Shown here: positions 1 to 7,903 of the stretch, piece by piece
Layout: each line of letters begins with the position of its first letter
Numbering within the stretch: position 1 is the stretch's first letter
Assembly (NCBI RefSeq): GCF_036010665.1
Contig: NZ_CP108581.1
Coordinates: 2,271,001 to 2,335,000, forward strand
Direction of reading: 5' to 3'
From: Microbispora sp. NBC_01189
GTDB lineage: Bacteria > Actinomycetota > Actinomycetes > Streptosporangiales > Streptosporangiaceae
Length of the DNA stretch: 64,000 nt
Notes under the pieces: generated by a model
The model's database searches: none
Seen by the model: the letters and a program-made list of their open reading frames with translations, nothing else
Told to the model about the DNA's origin: nothing
Made by a program: the position numbers and the translations under genes

Positions 1-782
1 AGGTCTTCGCGCCGCACCACTTCGCTCCGTCGGACAGTGGCGGCGAATGCCTCACCCGGAATCAACAGTTCCGCGGCGAAGGCGTCGATCATCACCTCTC
101 GGTCGTCGCGGGAAACGTGGACGCCAATATCGGTGGAGTATTCGTCCCCGACGATCAGATGCCCCAGCTCATGAGCCGCGGTCGCGCGGCGGCGCCCGGG
201 GTCGCCCTGCCTGCTGACGACCGCCACAGTCAGATCGTCCTCTACCAGTGAGGCTCCCTCACCCGGCACTTCGACCACCGCGACCAGTTGCCCCAGCCGC
301 TCGCACACGCCCATGAGCGAGTCGATGGGCCCACGCCCGAGGTCGAGCCGATCCCTCACCCACAGTGCCGCTCGGCGAGCGTCCGGCGCGTCCTGGATCG
401 CGACCGGATATCGCTCTCTTCCCGGAGGCGAGAAGCCTCCCATATCGATCATTTGACGGATGTCGGCCAGCCATACGGAAAGAGCCACTTCCAGGCGGTA
501 GGACTGGCGTGCCGCGTCCGTGAGCGTGTCGTCGGCCAGCTCCGCACGACGGGACACGACCAGCGGCGACGGGGCGAGGAAATAGGTCAAAGGCACCTTG
601 AGCACCGAGGACAGCTTGGCGAGTTCGAGCGCGTCTACTCGGCGTACTCCCCGTTCGATCTTTGCGATCATCGTCCGGTCGAGCCGAAGCGCCGCCGCGA
701 GCTGCTCCTGCGACATGTCGGCCGCCAAGCGGCACTCGCGTACACGCTCACCCAGGTCCGCCCACTCGCCAAGCTCTTTCAT
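1..782 (-). CDS. XRE-family regulator fused to ImmA/IrrE metallopeptidase (3' truncated by window edge)
   Basis: Reading leftwards from ATG 782, 260 codons are open to the window edge with no stop, so the protein is partial. Residues about 10-65 form an XRE helix-turn-helix (MSQEQLAAAL, then MIAKIERG). Residues about 140-260 are an ImmA/IrrE (DUF955) zinc peptidase domain with the HELGH motif at 204-208 and a second conserved stretch, DAFAAELLIP. Family members act as repressors or as proteases that cleave a partner repressor in stress responses, mobile elements or toxin modules. The gene that normally follows lies outside the window, so the system cannot be named. Start chosen because it places the HTH at the N-terminus. 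Confidence 0.85.
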   Translation of the reverse strand, partial: MKELGEWADLGERVRECRLAADMSQEQLAAALRLDRTMIAKIERGVRRVDALELAKLSSVLKVPLTYFLAPSPLVVSRRAELADDTLTDAARQSYRLEVALSVWLADIRQMIDMGGFSPPGRERYPVAIQDAPDARRAALWVRDRLDLGRGPIDSLMGVCERLGQLVAVVEVPGEGASLVEDDLTVAVVSRQGDPGRRRATAAHELGHLIVGDEYSTDIGVHVSRDDREVMIDAFAAELLIPGEAFAATVRRSEVVRRED

Positions 783-899
783 AGTGCGATAATCGCACGC
801 CTGTCCCGAGGGTGCGAGGTTCCACAGCAATCCTTGGCAATCGTTGCCGCCGAACTCGCCGAAATCATGGCCATAACGCGCGCTGGGCGGGCGGACCCA

Positions 900-1622
900 T
901 CAGGGCCGGGCGGGTGGGGTGCGCATGACGTAGCCGACGCCGCGCAGGGTGTGGATGAGCCGGGGATGGGCCCTGGAACTGGCGTTGTCGAGCTTGCGGC
1001 GGAGCACCGAGACGTACGACTCGACGATCCCGGCGTCGCCGCGGAAGTCGTAGTCCCACACGTGGTCGAGGATCTGCGCCTTGGACAGCACCCGGCCGGC
1101 GTTGGCCATGAAGTAGCGCAGCAGCTTGAACTCCGTCGGCGACAGCGACACGACGCGGCCACCGCGCCAGACCTCGTGGGACTCCTCGTCCAGTTCGATG
1201 TCGGCGAAGGTCAGCCGCGGCGGGGCCGGCTGCGGGTCACCGGCGGCGCGGCGCAGCACGGCCCGGATGCGGGCGATGACCTCCTCCAGACTGAACGGCT
1301 TGGTCACGTAGTCGTCGCCGCCGAGCGTCAGCCCCCGGATCTTGTCCTCGGTCGCGTCCCGCGCCGTGAGGAAGACGACGGGGGTGTGGGTGCCGCCGCC
1401 GCGGAGCCTCCGTACGATGTCGAACCCGTCCATGTCGGGCAGCATGACGTCGAGCACGATCAGGTCCGGACGGTGCCGGTAGGCCGCGGCGACCGCCGCG
1501 CCGCCGTCGGACGCGGTGTGCACCTCGAATCCGGCGTAGCGCAGACTGGCCGCGAGCAGTTCGAGGATGTTCGGCTCGTCCTCGACGACCAGCAGCCGGG
1601 CTTCGGAAGATTCAGCGACCAT
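900..1622 (-). CDS. OmpR/PhoB-family response regulator
   Basis: A 240-aa two-component response regulator. The receiver domain (about 8-122) has acidic residues E14/D15, phospho-acceptor D58 in LIVLDVM, T86 and K108. The C-terminal winged helix (about 140-236) has the usual SPTEFKLLRYF and RKLD motifs of OmpR/PhoB DNA-binding domains. It starts 18 bp after the stop of the lhgO-like gene, so it is probably co-transcribed with it. Normally a histidine kinase follows such a gene; here the next gene is the XRE/ImmA protein, so this looks like an orphan regulator or one whose kinase is elsewhere. Ligand and regulon are unknown. Confidence 0.93.
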   Translation of the reverse strand: MVAESSEARLLVVEDEPNILELLAASLRYAGFEVHTASDGGAAVAAAYRHRPDLIVLDVMLPDMDGFDIVRRLRGGGTHTPVVFLTARDATEDKIRGLTLGGDDYVTKPFSLEEVIARIRAVLRRAAGDPQPAPPRLTFADIELDEESHEVWRGGRVVSLSPTEFKLLRYFMANAGRVLSKAQILDHVWDYDFRGDAGIVESYVSVLRRKLDNASSRAHPRLIHTLRGVGYVMRTPPARP

Positions 1623-1640
1623 GGCGCCAGCACTCTAGCC

Positions 1641-2825
1641 CTAGAAGGCTAAGGGAACCGTTAAGGCGATGTGCCGCGCGATCGCCAGGCTGCTCGTGGC
1701 GGCGGGCGACGGCGCGTTGCGCACCAGCACGATCCGCCCGCGCACGTCGATCGCGAAGTCGTCCAGGAGCCTGCCGTCCCTGGTCACCGCCTGAGCCCGT
1801 ACGCCGGATCCGGCGCGGACGAGATCGGCGGGGGTCAGCGCCGGCACGTACCGCCGGGCGGCGGCCGTGAACGCCCGCTTGACCAGCGAGCCGTACACCT
1901 CGCGCACGCCGGTCCGCCAGTGCTCGGCCGCCAGCTTCCCGGTGCCCGGCCAGGACAGGATGCCGCGCAGATCGCGCGGCGAGACGCGCCCCCATGAGTA
2001 GCCCTCCAGGGCGAGCGCAGGGACGGCGTTGGGCCCGGCGAGGACCTCCCCATCGATCCGGCGGGTCAGGTGGACGCCGAGGAAGGGATAGCGGGGGTCC
2101 GGCACGGGATAGATCAGCCCGCGGACGAGGCGCGTGGCGGGTCCGGCGAGCCGGTAGTACTCCCCCCGGAAGGGGATGATGCGCACGTCGCCGTCCGCCC
2201 CCGCCAACTCCGCCACGCGGTCGGTGCCGAGACCGGCGCAGGCGATCAGCCGGTCGAAGGCGAACCTCTCCCGCCCCGCCGCCACCAGCACGCCGTCCGC
2301 GGTCTGCCGGATCGCGCGTACGGGATGCGACAGCCGTACGGACCCGCCGGCCTCGGCCACGTCGGCGGCGAGGCGGCGCGCGACGGCCGTGAAGTCGGTG
2401 ATCGCGGTGTGCGGCGAGTGGACCGCGGCGACCCCGGCGGCGTACGGCTCGATCTCCCGCAGGCCGATCGCGTCGAGCTCGGCGACGCCGGGCACGCCGT
2501 TCTCCCTGGCCCGCTCGGCGATGCGGCGCAGCCCCGGCAGCTCGGCCCGGGTCGAGGCGACGACGAGCTTGCCCGCCTCCTCGTACGGCAGGCCGTGCTC
2601 GGCGCAGTACTCGCGCAGCATCGCGACGCCCTCCCGGCAGAGCGTGGCCTTGAGCGAGCCCGGCTGGTAGTAGATCCCGGCGTGGACGACCCCGCTGTTG
2701 TGCCCGGTCTGGTGGGCGGCGACGCGGGGTTCCTTCTCCAGGACGGTCACCTCGGCGCCCTCGCGCGCCATCCGCCGGGCCACGGCGAGGCCGAGGATTC
2801 CGGCGCCCACGATTCCGATTCTCAT
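1641..2825 (-). CDS. lhgO: L-2-hydroxyglutarate oxidase (LhgO family FAD oxidoreductase)
   Basis: A 394-aa FAD protein of the DAO superfamily. The N-terminal Rossmann motif is GAGILG at residues 7-12, with the FAD-ribose-binding glutamate E30 at the end of the second strand. HQTGHNSGVVHAGIYY (about residues 38-53) is the characteristic LhgO signature. The enzyme oxidises L-2-hydroxyglutarate to 2-oxoglutarate, passing electrons to the membrane quinone pool in characterised relatives. Length matches the family (about 390-400 aa). It is followed after 18 bp by the response regulator. No adjacent glutarate genes (csiD, gabDT) are visible, so the role is likely metabolite repair. Confidence 0.9.
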   Translation of the reverse strand: MRIGIVGAGILGLAVARRMAREGAEVTVLEKEPRVAAHQTGHNSGVVHAGIYYQPGSLKATLCREGVAMLREYCAEHGLPYEEAGKLVVASTRAELPGLRRIAERARENGVPGVAELDAIGLREIEPYAAGVAAVHSPHTAITDFTAVARRLAADVAEAGGSVRLSHPVRAIRQTADGVLVAAGRERFAFDRLIACAGLGTDRVAELAGADGDVRIIPFRGEYYRLAGPATRLVRGLIYPVPDPRYPFLGVHLTRRIDGEVLAGPNAVPALALEGYSWGRVSPRDLRGILSWPGTGKLAAEHWRTGVREVYGSLVKRAFTAAARRYVPALTPADLVRAGSGVRAQAVTRDGRLLDDFAIDVRGRIVLVRNAPSPAATSSLAIARHIALTVPLAF

Positions 2826-2887
2826 GACGTCAGGGCTGTCGACAACATGTGGGCCATTCTCTCGCGACCGGAGCCGTCACGTCGTGA

Positions 2888-2909
2888 TCGAACTTCTGTT
2901 CGGTATGCT
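2888..2909 (+). promoter_or_regulatory. LexA (SOS) box overlapping a promoter
   Basis: TCGAACttctGTTCGG at 2888-2903 matches the actinobacterial LexA box TCGAAC-N4-GTTCGA at 11 of 12 defined positions. A -10 hexamer TATGCT lies at 2904-2909, directly after the box, so LexA binding would block the promoter. The GTG start at 2916 is 7 bases past the -10, suggesting a leaderless transcript. Confidence 0.75.
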
Positions 2910-2915
2910 TGCGGA

Positions 2916-3278
2916 GTGTACGTGCCACCCGGCTGGCCGCCGGAGGTCCGCCCGCCGGGCAGCCCCGACTGGGAGACGTCGGCCGTGTCGTGGCTGCTCG
3001 ACGCCGTGCCGCCGGACTACCGCGCGTACGGCGTGCTGCGCCGGTATCCGCTCGCGCTCGCCCGGATGGCCCGCCAGCAGGTGGGCGCCTCGATCCAGGC
3101 GGCCAGGGAGGGATACCGCGGCGCCGCCGTGGACCTCAAGGAGCACCTGCCGCCGCACGCGGTCGCCTCCGTCCTGGACGCCTACCGGCGGGAGGGTCCA
3201 CGCCTGGTACGGCTGGCCGAGTCGATCACGCTCGTGGAGCGCGCGCTGCGCGGGGAGCACTTCCTGCCTCGACTGTGA
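2916..3278 (+). CDS. Conserved hypothetical protein, predicted SOS-regulated
   Basis: A 120-aa protein I cannot assign to a named family. It begins VYVPPGWPPEVRPPG, followed by a mostly helical, Arg/Ala-rich body with no signal peptide or membrane segment, and ends GEHFLPRL. The GTG start at 2916 is chosen because the -10 TATGCT (2904-2909) would place the transcription start on it. A LexA box sits immediately upstream, so induction by DNA damage is likely. The proline-rich N-terminus and compact size recall small conserved actinobacterial proteins of unknown function. It is divergent from lhgO. Function unknown; a role in the DNA-damage response is inferred only from the operator. Confidence 0.75.
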   Translation: MYVPPGWPPEVRPPGSPDWETSAVSWLLDAVPPDYRAYGVLRRYPLALARMARQQVGASIQAAREGYRGAAVDLKEHLPPHAVASVLDAYRREGPRLVRLAESITLVERALRGEHFLPRL

Positions 3279-3333
3279 AGCATTCCGGATATAACGGGCA
3301 TAACCCCCCGGAAGAGGGAATCGGGGGTTAGCC

Positions 3334-3768
3334 ATGACCACAGAGGGAGTGAACAAGACCGCGGGCCAGGTCATGCACGAGGGCGCCAAGTGCGTCGGCG
3401 AGCACGAGAGCCTGCGCGCGGCCGCGGAGATGATGCGGGACATGAACGTCGGCGCGCTCCCCATCTGCGGGGACGACGACCGGCTCAAGGGCATCATCAC
3501 CGACCGCGACATCGTCATCAAGTGCGTCGCGGAGGGCAAGGACCTCGACCAGACCACGGCGAGCGAACTCGCCCGCGGCCTGGTCTGGGTGGACGCCGGC
3601 GCCAGCGTCGAGGAGGCCCTGGCGAAGATGGAGGAGCACCAGATCAAGCGGATGCCGGTGATCGAGAACCACCGCATCGTCGGGATGATCAGCGAGGCCG
3701 ACCTCGCCAAGGAACTGCCCGACAGCAAGCTCGCCGAGTTCGTCCACCGCGTGTACGCGCGCGGCTGA
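3334..3768 (+). CDS. Tandem CBS-domain protein
   Basis: A 144-aa soluble protein made of two CBS domains (about residues 9-66 and 75-131). The second half of each repeat is typical: GIITDRDIVIKCVAEG in the first and MPVIENHRIVGMISEADLAK in the second. Stand-alone CBS pairs (Bateman modules) bind adenine nucleotides such as AMP, ATP or NAD and often respond to stress or dormancy; the ligand here is unknown. It lies 55 bp downstream of the SOS-box gene on the same strand and may be partly read through. A GC hairpin at 3847-3873 follows. Confidence 0.9.
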   Translation: MTTEGVNKTAGQVMHEGAKCVGEHESLRAAAEMMRDMNVGALPICGDDDRLKGIITDRDIVIKCVAEGKDLDQTTASELARGLVWVDAGASVEEALAKMEEHQIKRMPVIENHRIVGMISEADLAKELPDSKLAEFVHRVYARG

Positions 3769-3846
3769 GGCTCGCGGCGCCGAGAGCCCGGCGGATGCCG
3801 CCCAGGCCACGTGCGGCCGGGCGTGATCCGCCGGACACCACCTGAA

Positions 3847-3873
3847 GGGCCGGGTGCCGACGGCGCCCGGCCC
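3847..3873. terminator. GC hairpin between convergent genes
   Basis: GGGCCGGGTGCC (3847-3858) pairs with GGCGCCCGGCCC (3862-3873) across a 3-base loop, with one G-T pair. There is no clear U-tract on either strand, which is common for high-GC actinomycete terminators. It separates the CBS gene (plus) from the surface protein gene (minus). Confidence 0.5.
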
Positions 3874-3941
3874 CAAGCCGGCCCATCAGCGGCCGCATCC
3901 GCCGGCCCGTCCGCCGGCCCGTCAGCGGGCGGGGAGCGGCT

Positions 3942-5021
3942 TCAGCGGCCCGTGCGGTAGGCGATGAACGCGATGGCCCCGGTCGCTCCCAGGGCGACCG
4001 CGGCCCATAACAACGGCATGGGCACGCCCAGGCCGCCGTTCCCGGCGGGCTCCTCGCCCCGCGCCGCGACCGCACGCGGTCGCGTGGAGGCGCGCACCCG
4101 GCTCGGGGAGGGGCTCGGGCGCGCGGCGGCGGGCAGCGGCACCCGGTAGACCGGGCTCTTCTCGCCCTCGCTCCCGGTCAGCAGGGCCATGCCGTCCTCG
4201 GTGTACGTGATCGACTCGGCCTGTTCGAGCGGGGGCATCGCGACGCGCGTGAGCACTTTCCCGGGCGCGCGGTAGACGGTCGCGGAGAAGTACGTGCGGA
4301 TGACGAAGCTCGACCCGTCGGGCGCGTACGCCGCGTCTGTGGCCATGAGCGGCGCTTCGCCGACCCGGCGCAGGACGTTCACCCGGTCCGTACGGAGCTT
4401 CGCGGGGGCGGCGTAGACATCTCCGGAGAACTCCTTGCTGACGACGTAGAGCCGGCCGGTGCGGGGGTGGACCATCAGCCCCTCGGCGTTGCGCGGGCCG
4501 TCGGCGTAGCGGAAGCGGTACCGGACGGCCCGCAGCGTCGCGTCCGCCATCGTCCGGGGCTCGACGACCTTGTAGACGGACACGTCCGGCCAGCCGTTCC
4601 TCCCGCCGTCCGCGAGGTTGTCCCCGATGTCGCCGATCCAGAGAACGCCACGGCCGGTGGCGGGATCGACGGAGGCCGCCATGGCCTCCCAGTCCCTCGC
4701 TTCGGCGTTCCCGATCGTGAAGGTGGCGCGGGTGCGGCCGTCCGGCCCGACCGCGAAGATCCGCGCCGAATCACCGCTGTCGTTGTGGGTGTAGACGATG
4801 CCCTTGTGGGTGGGCGAGACGGCCAGGCCGCTCGACTCCGTGATGCGCTCGTCCCGGAACCGGAACAGCAGGCGCTCCCCGTCGTCGGCCCGTGCCCCCG
4901 TCCCCGGCAGCCCCGTTTCCGCCAGCACGGTGCCCGGCAGCGCCACGCCCGCGACCGTGACGAGAGCCAGGACGGCCCGCGGAATCCGTCTCGTCCGCGT
5001 CCGCCCCGTTGCTCGCCCCAT
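3942..5021 (-). CDS. Secreted, membrane-anchored beta-propeller-like protein
   Basis: About 359 aa from ATG 5021, chosen because it gives a normal signal peptide: a twin-Arg-rich start (MGRATGRTRTRRIPR), a hydrophobic core and an AETG-type end. An in-frame upstream start at 5066 would add 15 unlikely residues. The body has repeated short strand motifs around SGLAVSPTHKGIVYTHNDSG, WIGDIGDN and NAEGLMVHPRTGRLYVVSKE, like SMP-30/WD40-type propellers seen in secreted actinobacterial proteins. A Ser/Pro/Arg-rich linker leads to a C-terminal membrane segment (PMPLLWAAVALGATGAIAFI) and a short basic tail. It is probably displayed on the cell surface; the ligand is unknown. Confidence 0.75.
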   Translation of the reverse strand: MGRATGRTRTRRIPRAVLALVTVAGVALPGTVLAETGLPGTGARADDGERLLFRFRDERITESSGLAVSPTHKGIVYTHNDSGDSARIFAVGPDGRTRATFTIGNAEARDWEAMAASVDPATGRGVLWIGDIGDNLADGGRNGWPDVSVYKVVEPRTMADATLRAVRYRFRYADGPRNAEGLMVHPRTGRLYVVSKEFSGDVYAAPAKLRTDRVNVLRRVGEAPLMATDAAYAPDGSSFVIRTYFSATVYRAPGKVLTRVAMPPLEQAESITYTEDGMALLTGSEGEKSPVYRVPLPAAARPSPSPSRVRASTRPRAVAARGEEPAGNGGLGVPMPLLWAAVALGATGAIAFIAYRTGR

Positions 5022-5127
5022 GTGGTCATCATTCCCGATGCCCGCTCCGCGTGCGGCGACCGGCATTCCCCCGCACGCCCCGGATCAGGTCAAGAACCCG
5101 GATACGCCCCGCTTCACCGCAGGGTGT

Positions 5128-5230
5128 CTTGAACTCCTCCCCGGCCTGAAGGCCGGAGATTCTCCCGTCACGTCGCGGTCAAGCGGCGCGCGGGGGTTGA
5201 CGCTTCGCGGACCGGGCAGCCCCGAGGTCT
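5128..5230 (-). ncRNA. Predicted TnpB guide RNA (reRNA/omega RNA) and element right end
   Basis: In IS605-family elements the TnpB guide RNA overlaps the 3' end of tnpB and ends at the element's right end. Here a perfect hairpin (CCGGCC 5141-5146 with GGCCGG 5151-5156) is followed, reading leftwards, by GGGGAGGAGTTCAAG ending at 5128. This matches the usual form of such ends. The flanking bases from 5127 downwards, reading ACACCCTGCGGTGAAG on the minus strand, would then be the guide. The 5' limit given here is a guess. Confidence 0.5.
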
Positions 5231-6444
5231 CCACGTCCTGACACCGCGGTTCCTGCGGCGTTGCGTATGTTGATCGCGGCGTTGGTGTCGGCATGCCCGG
5301 CCCACCCGCACGCGGGATTCACGCACGAGAACCGGGTGCCGTCCCGGGCCGCCGGGTCGCGGTGGCCGCACCGGTGGCAGGTCTGTGACGTGCCCGGGGC
5401 GGGGACCTTCACCACCAGGCCGCCGCGATCACGGGTTTTGTACTCCAGCAGGGTGACCGTGCGGCCCCACGCCTGCCCGGTGATGGCGCGGTTCAGCCCG
5501 GCCTTCTGCCGCACGTTCCGGCCGGGCCGCTCGACCGTGCCCTTGGCAGTGCGGACCATGTTCGTAATCCGCAGGTCCTCCACCACGACCACGCCGAAGG
5601 TGCGGGCGAGTTCGGTGGTGGTCTGGTGCTGCCAGTCGACGGCCCGGCGCTTGGCTGTCGCGCGGAGCCGGGCGATCCGGTCATAGGTGCGGGCCAGCCG
5701 TCTGGACGCAGGCCGGCCGGGAACGCGAGTGCGGCGCTGGCGGGCGGACGTCTTCTCCAGCCGGCGCAGGCGTTCCTTCTCACCGCTGGTGAGCCATTCC
5801 CCATGTGCACGCATGGTGCCGTCCGACAACACCAGGGCGACGGTGATCCCTCGATCGATCCCCACCCCAGGGCCGGGGCGGGCGACCGGGGCAGGCACCT
5901 GGCGTTCGGCCCGGAACACGATCTGCCACCCGAAGGCGTCCTTGACCAGGCGCGCGCCGGTGATCCGCCCGGCAGGGCCGCCCCTGGTGACGCCGGGAAG
6001 ATCCCTCGTCCACCGGAACCGCACCCGCCCGACCTTCGGCAGACTGACCGCACCCCACCGCCGATTCAGCCGCGTGATGTTCAGGTCGCGGGCCTGCGGC
6101 ACATCCACCGCCGGCCGGGTCCGGGGCCGGCTCTTGAACGTGGGCCGTCCGGCGGGGTGGGCGGGGTTGAAGAAGTTGGCCCACGCCTGCCGGTAGGTTC
6201 TCAGCACCGCTTGGGCCGCCTGGGCGGGCAGCCGCCCCATCCAGTCGATCTCGCGGCGGGCCGCCCGGATCGCGGTGTCGCACTCCTTGACCGAGGCCAA
6301 CCGGCCCTGCCGGAAGGTGCTGAACTCATGCAGCAGGTTCCACAGCGCGCGGGCCGTGTGCGCCTGATCGTCCAGCACGGCCACCTGGGCCGTGCTGAGG
6401 TCGAGACGCGCCACATGCGCACGCGCCTGCCTGGCCACCTCCAC
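5179..6444 (-). CDS. tnpB: RNA-guided endonuclease TnpB (IS200/IS605 OrfB family)
   Basis: A 421-aa TnpB with all catalytic parts intact: RuvC-like aspartate D197 (GIDRGI), glutamate E289 (VVVEDLRI) and aspartate D386 (GHADTNAA). A zinc-ribbon formed by C356, C359, C374 and C379 lies between the last two. The N-terminal third is the usual recognition region. TnpB proteins are RNA-guided DNA nucleases that cut the empty donor site and so favour retention of the element. No TnpA (Y1 transposase) gene is present within several kilobases, so the element would need TnpA in trans or is stationary. GTG start at 6444. The insertion sits beside a truncated SDR gene. Confidence 0.92.
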   Translation of the reverse strand: MEVARQARAHVARLDLSTAQVAVLDDQAHTARALWNLLHEFSTFRQGRLASVKECDTAIRAARREIDWMGRLPAQAAQAVLRTYRQAWANFFNPAHPAGRPTFKSRPRTRPAVDVPQARDLNITRLNRRWGAVSLPKVGRVRFRWTRDLPGVTRGGPAGRITGARLVKDAFGWQIVFRAERQVPAPVARPGPGVGIDRGITVALVLSDGTMRAHGEWLTSGEKERLRRLEKTSARQRRTRVPGRPASRRLARTYDRIARLRATAKRRAVDWQHQTTTELARTFGVVVVEDLRITNMVRTAKGTVERPGRNVRQKAGLNRAITGQAWGRTVTLLEYKTRDRGGLVVKVPAPGTSQTCHRCGHRDPAARDGTRFSCVNPACGWAGHADTNAAINIRNAAGTAVSGRGDLGAARSAKRQPPRAA

Positions 6445-6504
6445 ACCCGGATAGTAACCCCGGGTTCACGCCACCGTGACGGAATCCACACCGGTCGAGC
6501 CCAA

Positions 6505-6589
6505 CGGCCAAGCCGAACCCCCGGGCGACCGCCCGGCCGACCCCGGAACCCGCTCCGGTGACCAGCACCACCTTGTCCGCGAACCTCAT
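6505..6589 (-). pseudogene. 5' fragment of a short-chain dehydrogenase/reductase gene
   Basis: A start codon at 6589 with a good Shine-Dalgarno (AAGGAGTGCGG) opens a frame beginning MRFADKVVLVTGAGSGVGRA, the N-terminal NAD(P)-binding TGxxxGxG motif of SDR enzymes. After about 28 codons (near RGFG) SDR similarity stops and the frame runs into the TnpB element. I find no remainder of the gene on the other side of tnpB (5022-5127). The fragment lies 89 bp after the FAD monooxygenase stop on the same strand, so the two were probably an operon broken by the element or by a linked deletion. Confidence 0.7.
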
Positions 6590-6678
6590 CCGCACTCCTT
6601 GCCGGGTCGACGCGGCGGCGACCCGCAGCCCCTGCAGGAAGACGAGCAGGAACCGCGCCGGCGCCCGGGGGCGGTCGA

Positions 6679-7851
6679 TTAAACCGCGACGCGGTCGTCC
6701 CAGGTGATGCGGTGGTCGTGCAGCCAGGCCAGGGCGTCGCGCTTCCCGACCTGCCGCAGCACCACCGGGAGGAACAGGTCGCGAACGAAGGCCCCGACGG
6801 CGCCCGGCGCCTTGCCGTCACCGTTGCGCTTGCCGTGCGCCACGACCCGCTCGACCCGCGCGCGCCGCAGGCGCTCGAACGCGGCGAACGCGCCCCGCGT
6901 GTCCGGGACGTCACGCAGGCATCTGGCCAGCACCACGGCGTCCTCGACGGCCATCGACGCGCCCTGCCCGGAGGACGGCGAGGTGGCGTGTGCGGCGTCG
7001 CCGACGATCACCATGCGGTCGCCGGACCAGGTCGGCACGGTCGGGAAGTCGTAGGTGTTCCAGGCCGGCAGGATGCGCGGGGTCGCCGCGACGATCTCCC
7101 GCATCGGCCCGACGTCACCCTCGAACAGGTCCAGGAGCCTCGCCCGCCACTGCTCCGGCGAGATCGCGGCGAGCTCCTCCGGCGAGAGCTCCCGGCGGCT
7201 CGGCGGGTTGGCGAACCACCACACCTGCCCGTCCGGATGGATCAGGTAGCCGAAGAAGCACCGCCTGCCGAAGACGAAGGAGGACACCCCCGGCCGTCCC
7301 GGCACCTGGACGCCGTCGGCGAAGCCGCCCGTGTTCAGCAGCCCGACGTACCGGGGGCGCGGCGCGCGGGGGTCGATGAGAGCGCGGGTGCGCGAGCCCA
7401 GCCCGTCCGCGCCGACCAGCAGGTCGCCCTCGGCCTCGCTCCCGTCGGCGAAGATGCCGCGGACGCCGTCGCCGGTGGCCTCCGCGTCCACGAGCCGCCT
7501 GCCGTAGTGGACCCGCACGCCCCGCCGTACGGCCTCGTCGCGCAGCGCCCGGTAGAGATCGGCGCGCTTCAGCGTGCGGCTCGGCTGCCGCACGGTGGCC
7601 AGATGCCTGCCCCGCGCGTTGCGGATCTCCATCAGCGGCGTGTCCATGCCGAGGTCGCGGGCGAGATCGTGCAGGTCGAGCACCCGCAGGGCCTCCAGCC
7701 CGTTGACCGCCAGCGTGAGGAAGGCGCCGACCCCGTCGGCTCCCCGGTCGTACGCCTCGAAGACCTCGGCGTCGAGGCCCGCGCGCCGCAGTGCCATGGC
7801 CGTGACGGGACCCGCGATCCCGCCGCCGATGATGATGGCTTTCTTGGTCAT
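6679..7851 (-). CDS. FAD-dependent monooxygenase (PHBH-like)
   Basis: About 390 aa. The FAD-binding GGGIAG motif is at residues 9-14, the DG motif at about 144-150 (LLVGADG) and the GD motif at 284-288 (GDAAH). This is the pattern of class A flavoprotein hydroxylases, which use NAD(P)H and oxygen on aromatic or polyketide substrates or drugs. ATG 7851 is chosen because it gives the canonical MTKKAIIIGGG start and lies 7 bases after a -10 (TATAGT on the minus strand, 7863-7858), consistent with a leaderless mRNA. The divergent PadR gene is its likely regulator. The longer open frame to 8037 runs through the promoter and into padR, so it is not used. Confidence 0.9.
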   Translation of the reverse strand: MTKKAIIIGGGIAGPVTAMALRRAGLDAEVFEAYDRGADGVGAFLTLAVNGLEALRVLDLHDLARDLGMDTPLMEIRNARGRHLATVRQPSRTLKRADLYRALRDEAVRRGVRVHYGRRLVDAEATGDGVRGIFADGSEAEGDLLVGADGLGSRTRALIDPRAPRPRYVGLLNTGGFADGVQVPGRPGVSSFVFGRRCFFGYLIHPDGQVWWFANPPSRRELSPEELAAISPEQWRARLLDLFEGDVGPMREIVAATPRILPAWNTYDFPTVPTWSGDRMVIVGDAAHATSPSSGQGASMAVEDAVVLARCLRDVPDTRGAFAAFERLRRARVERVVAHGKRNGDGKAPGAVGAFVRDLFLPVVLRQVGKRDALAWLHDHRITWDDRVAV

Positions 7852-7853
7852 GT

Positions 7854-7876
7854 TATGACTATACATACTATGACTA
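7854..7876. promoter_or_regulatory. Candidate PadR operator: two TATGACTA direct repeats
   Basis: Identical 8-bp repeats TATGACTA occur at 7854-7861 and 7869-7876, 15 bp apart, around TACATAC. This AT-rich patch is unlike its GC-rich surroundings. The first repeat overlaps the -10 of the monooxygenase gene and the second lies near the -35 of the divergent PadR gene, so one bound regulator could control both. PadR-family operators are often AT-rich repeats of this type. Confidence 0.5.
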
Positions 7877-7903
7877 CAGTGCGGCGAGAATACGATGGAG
7901 CCC

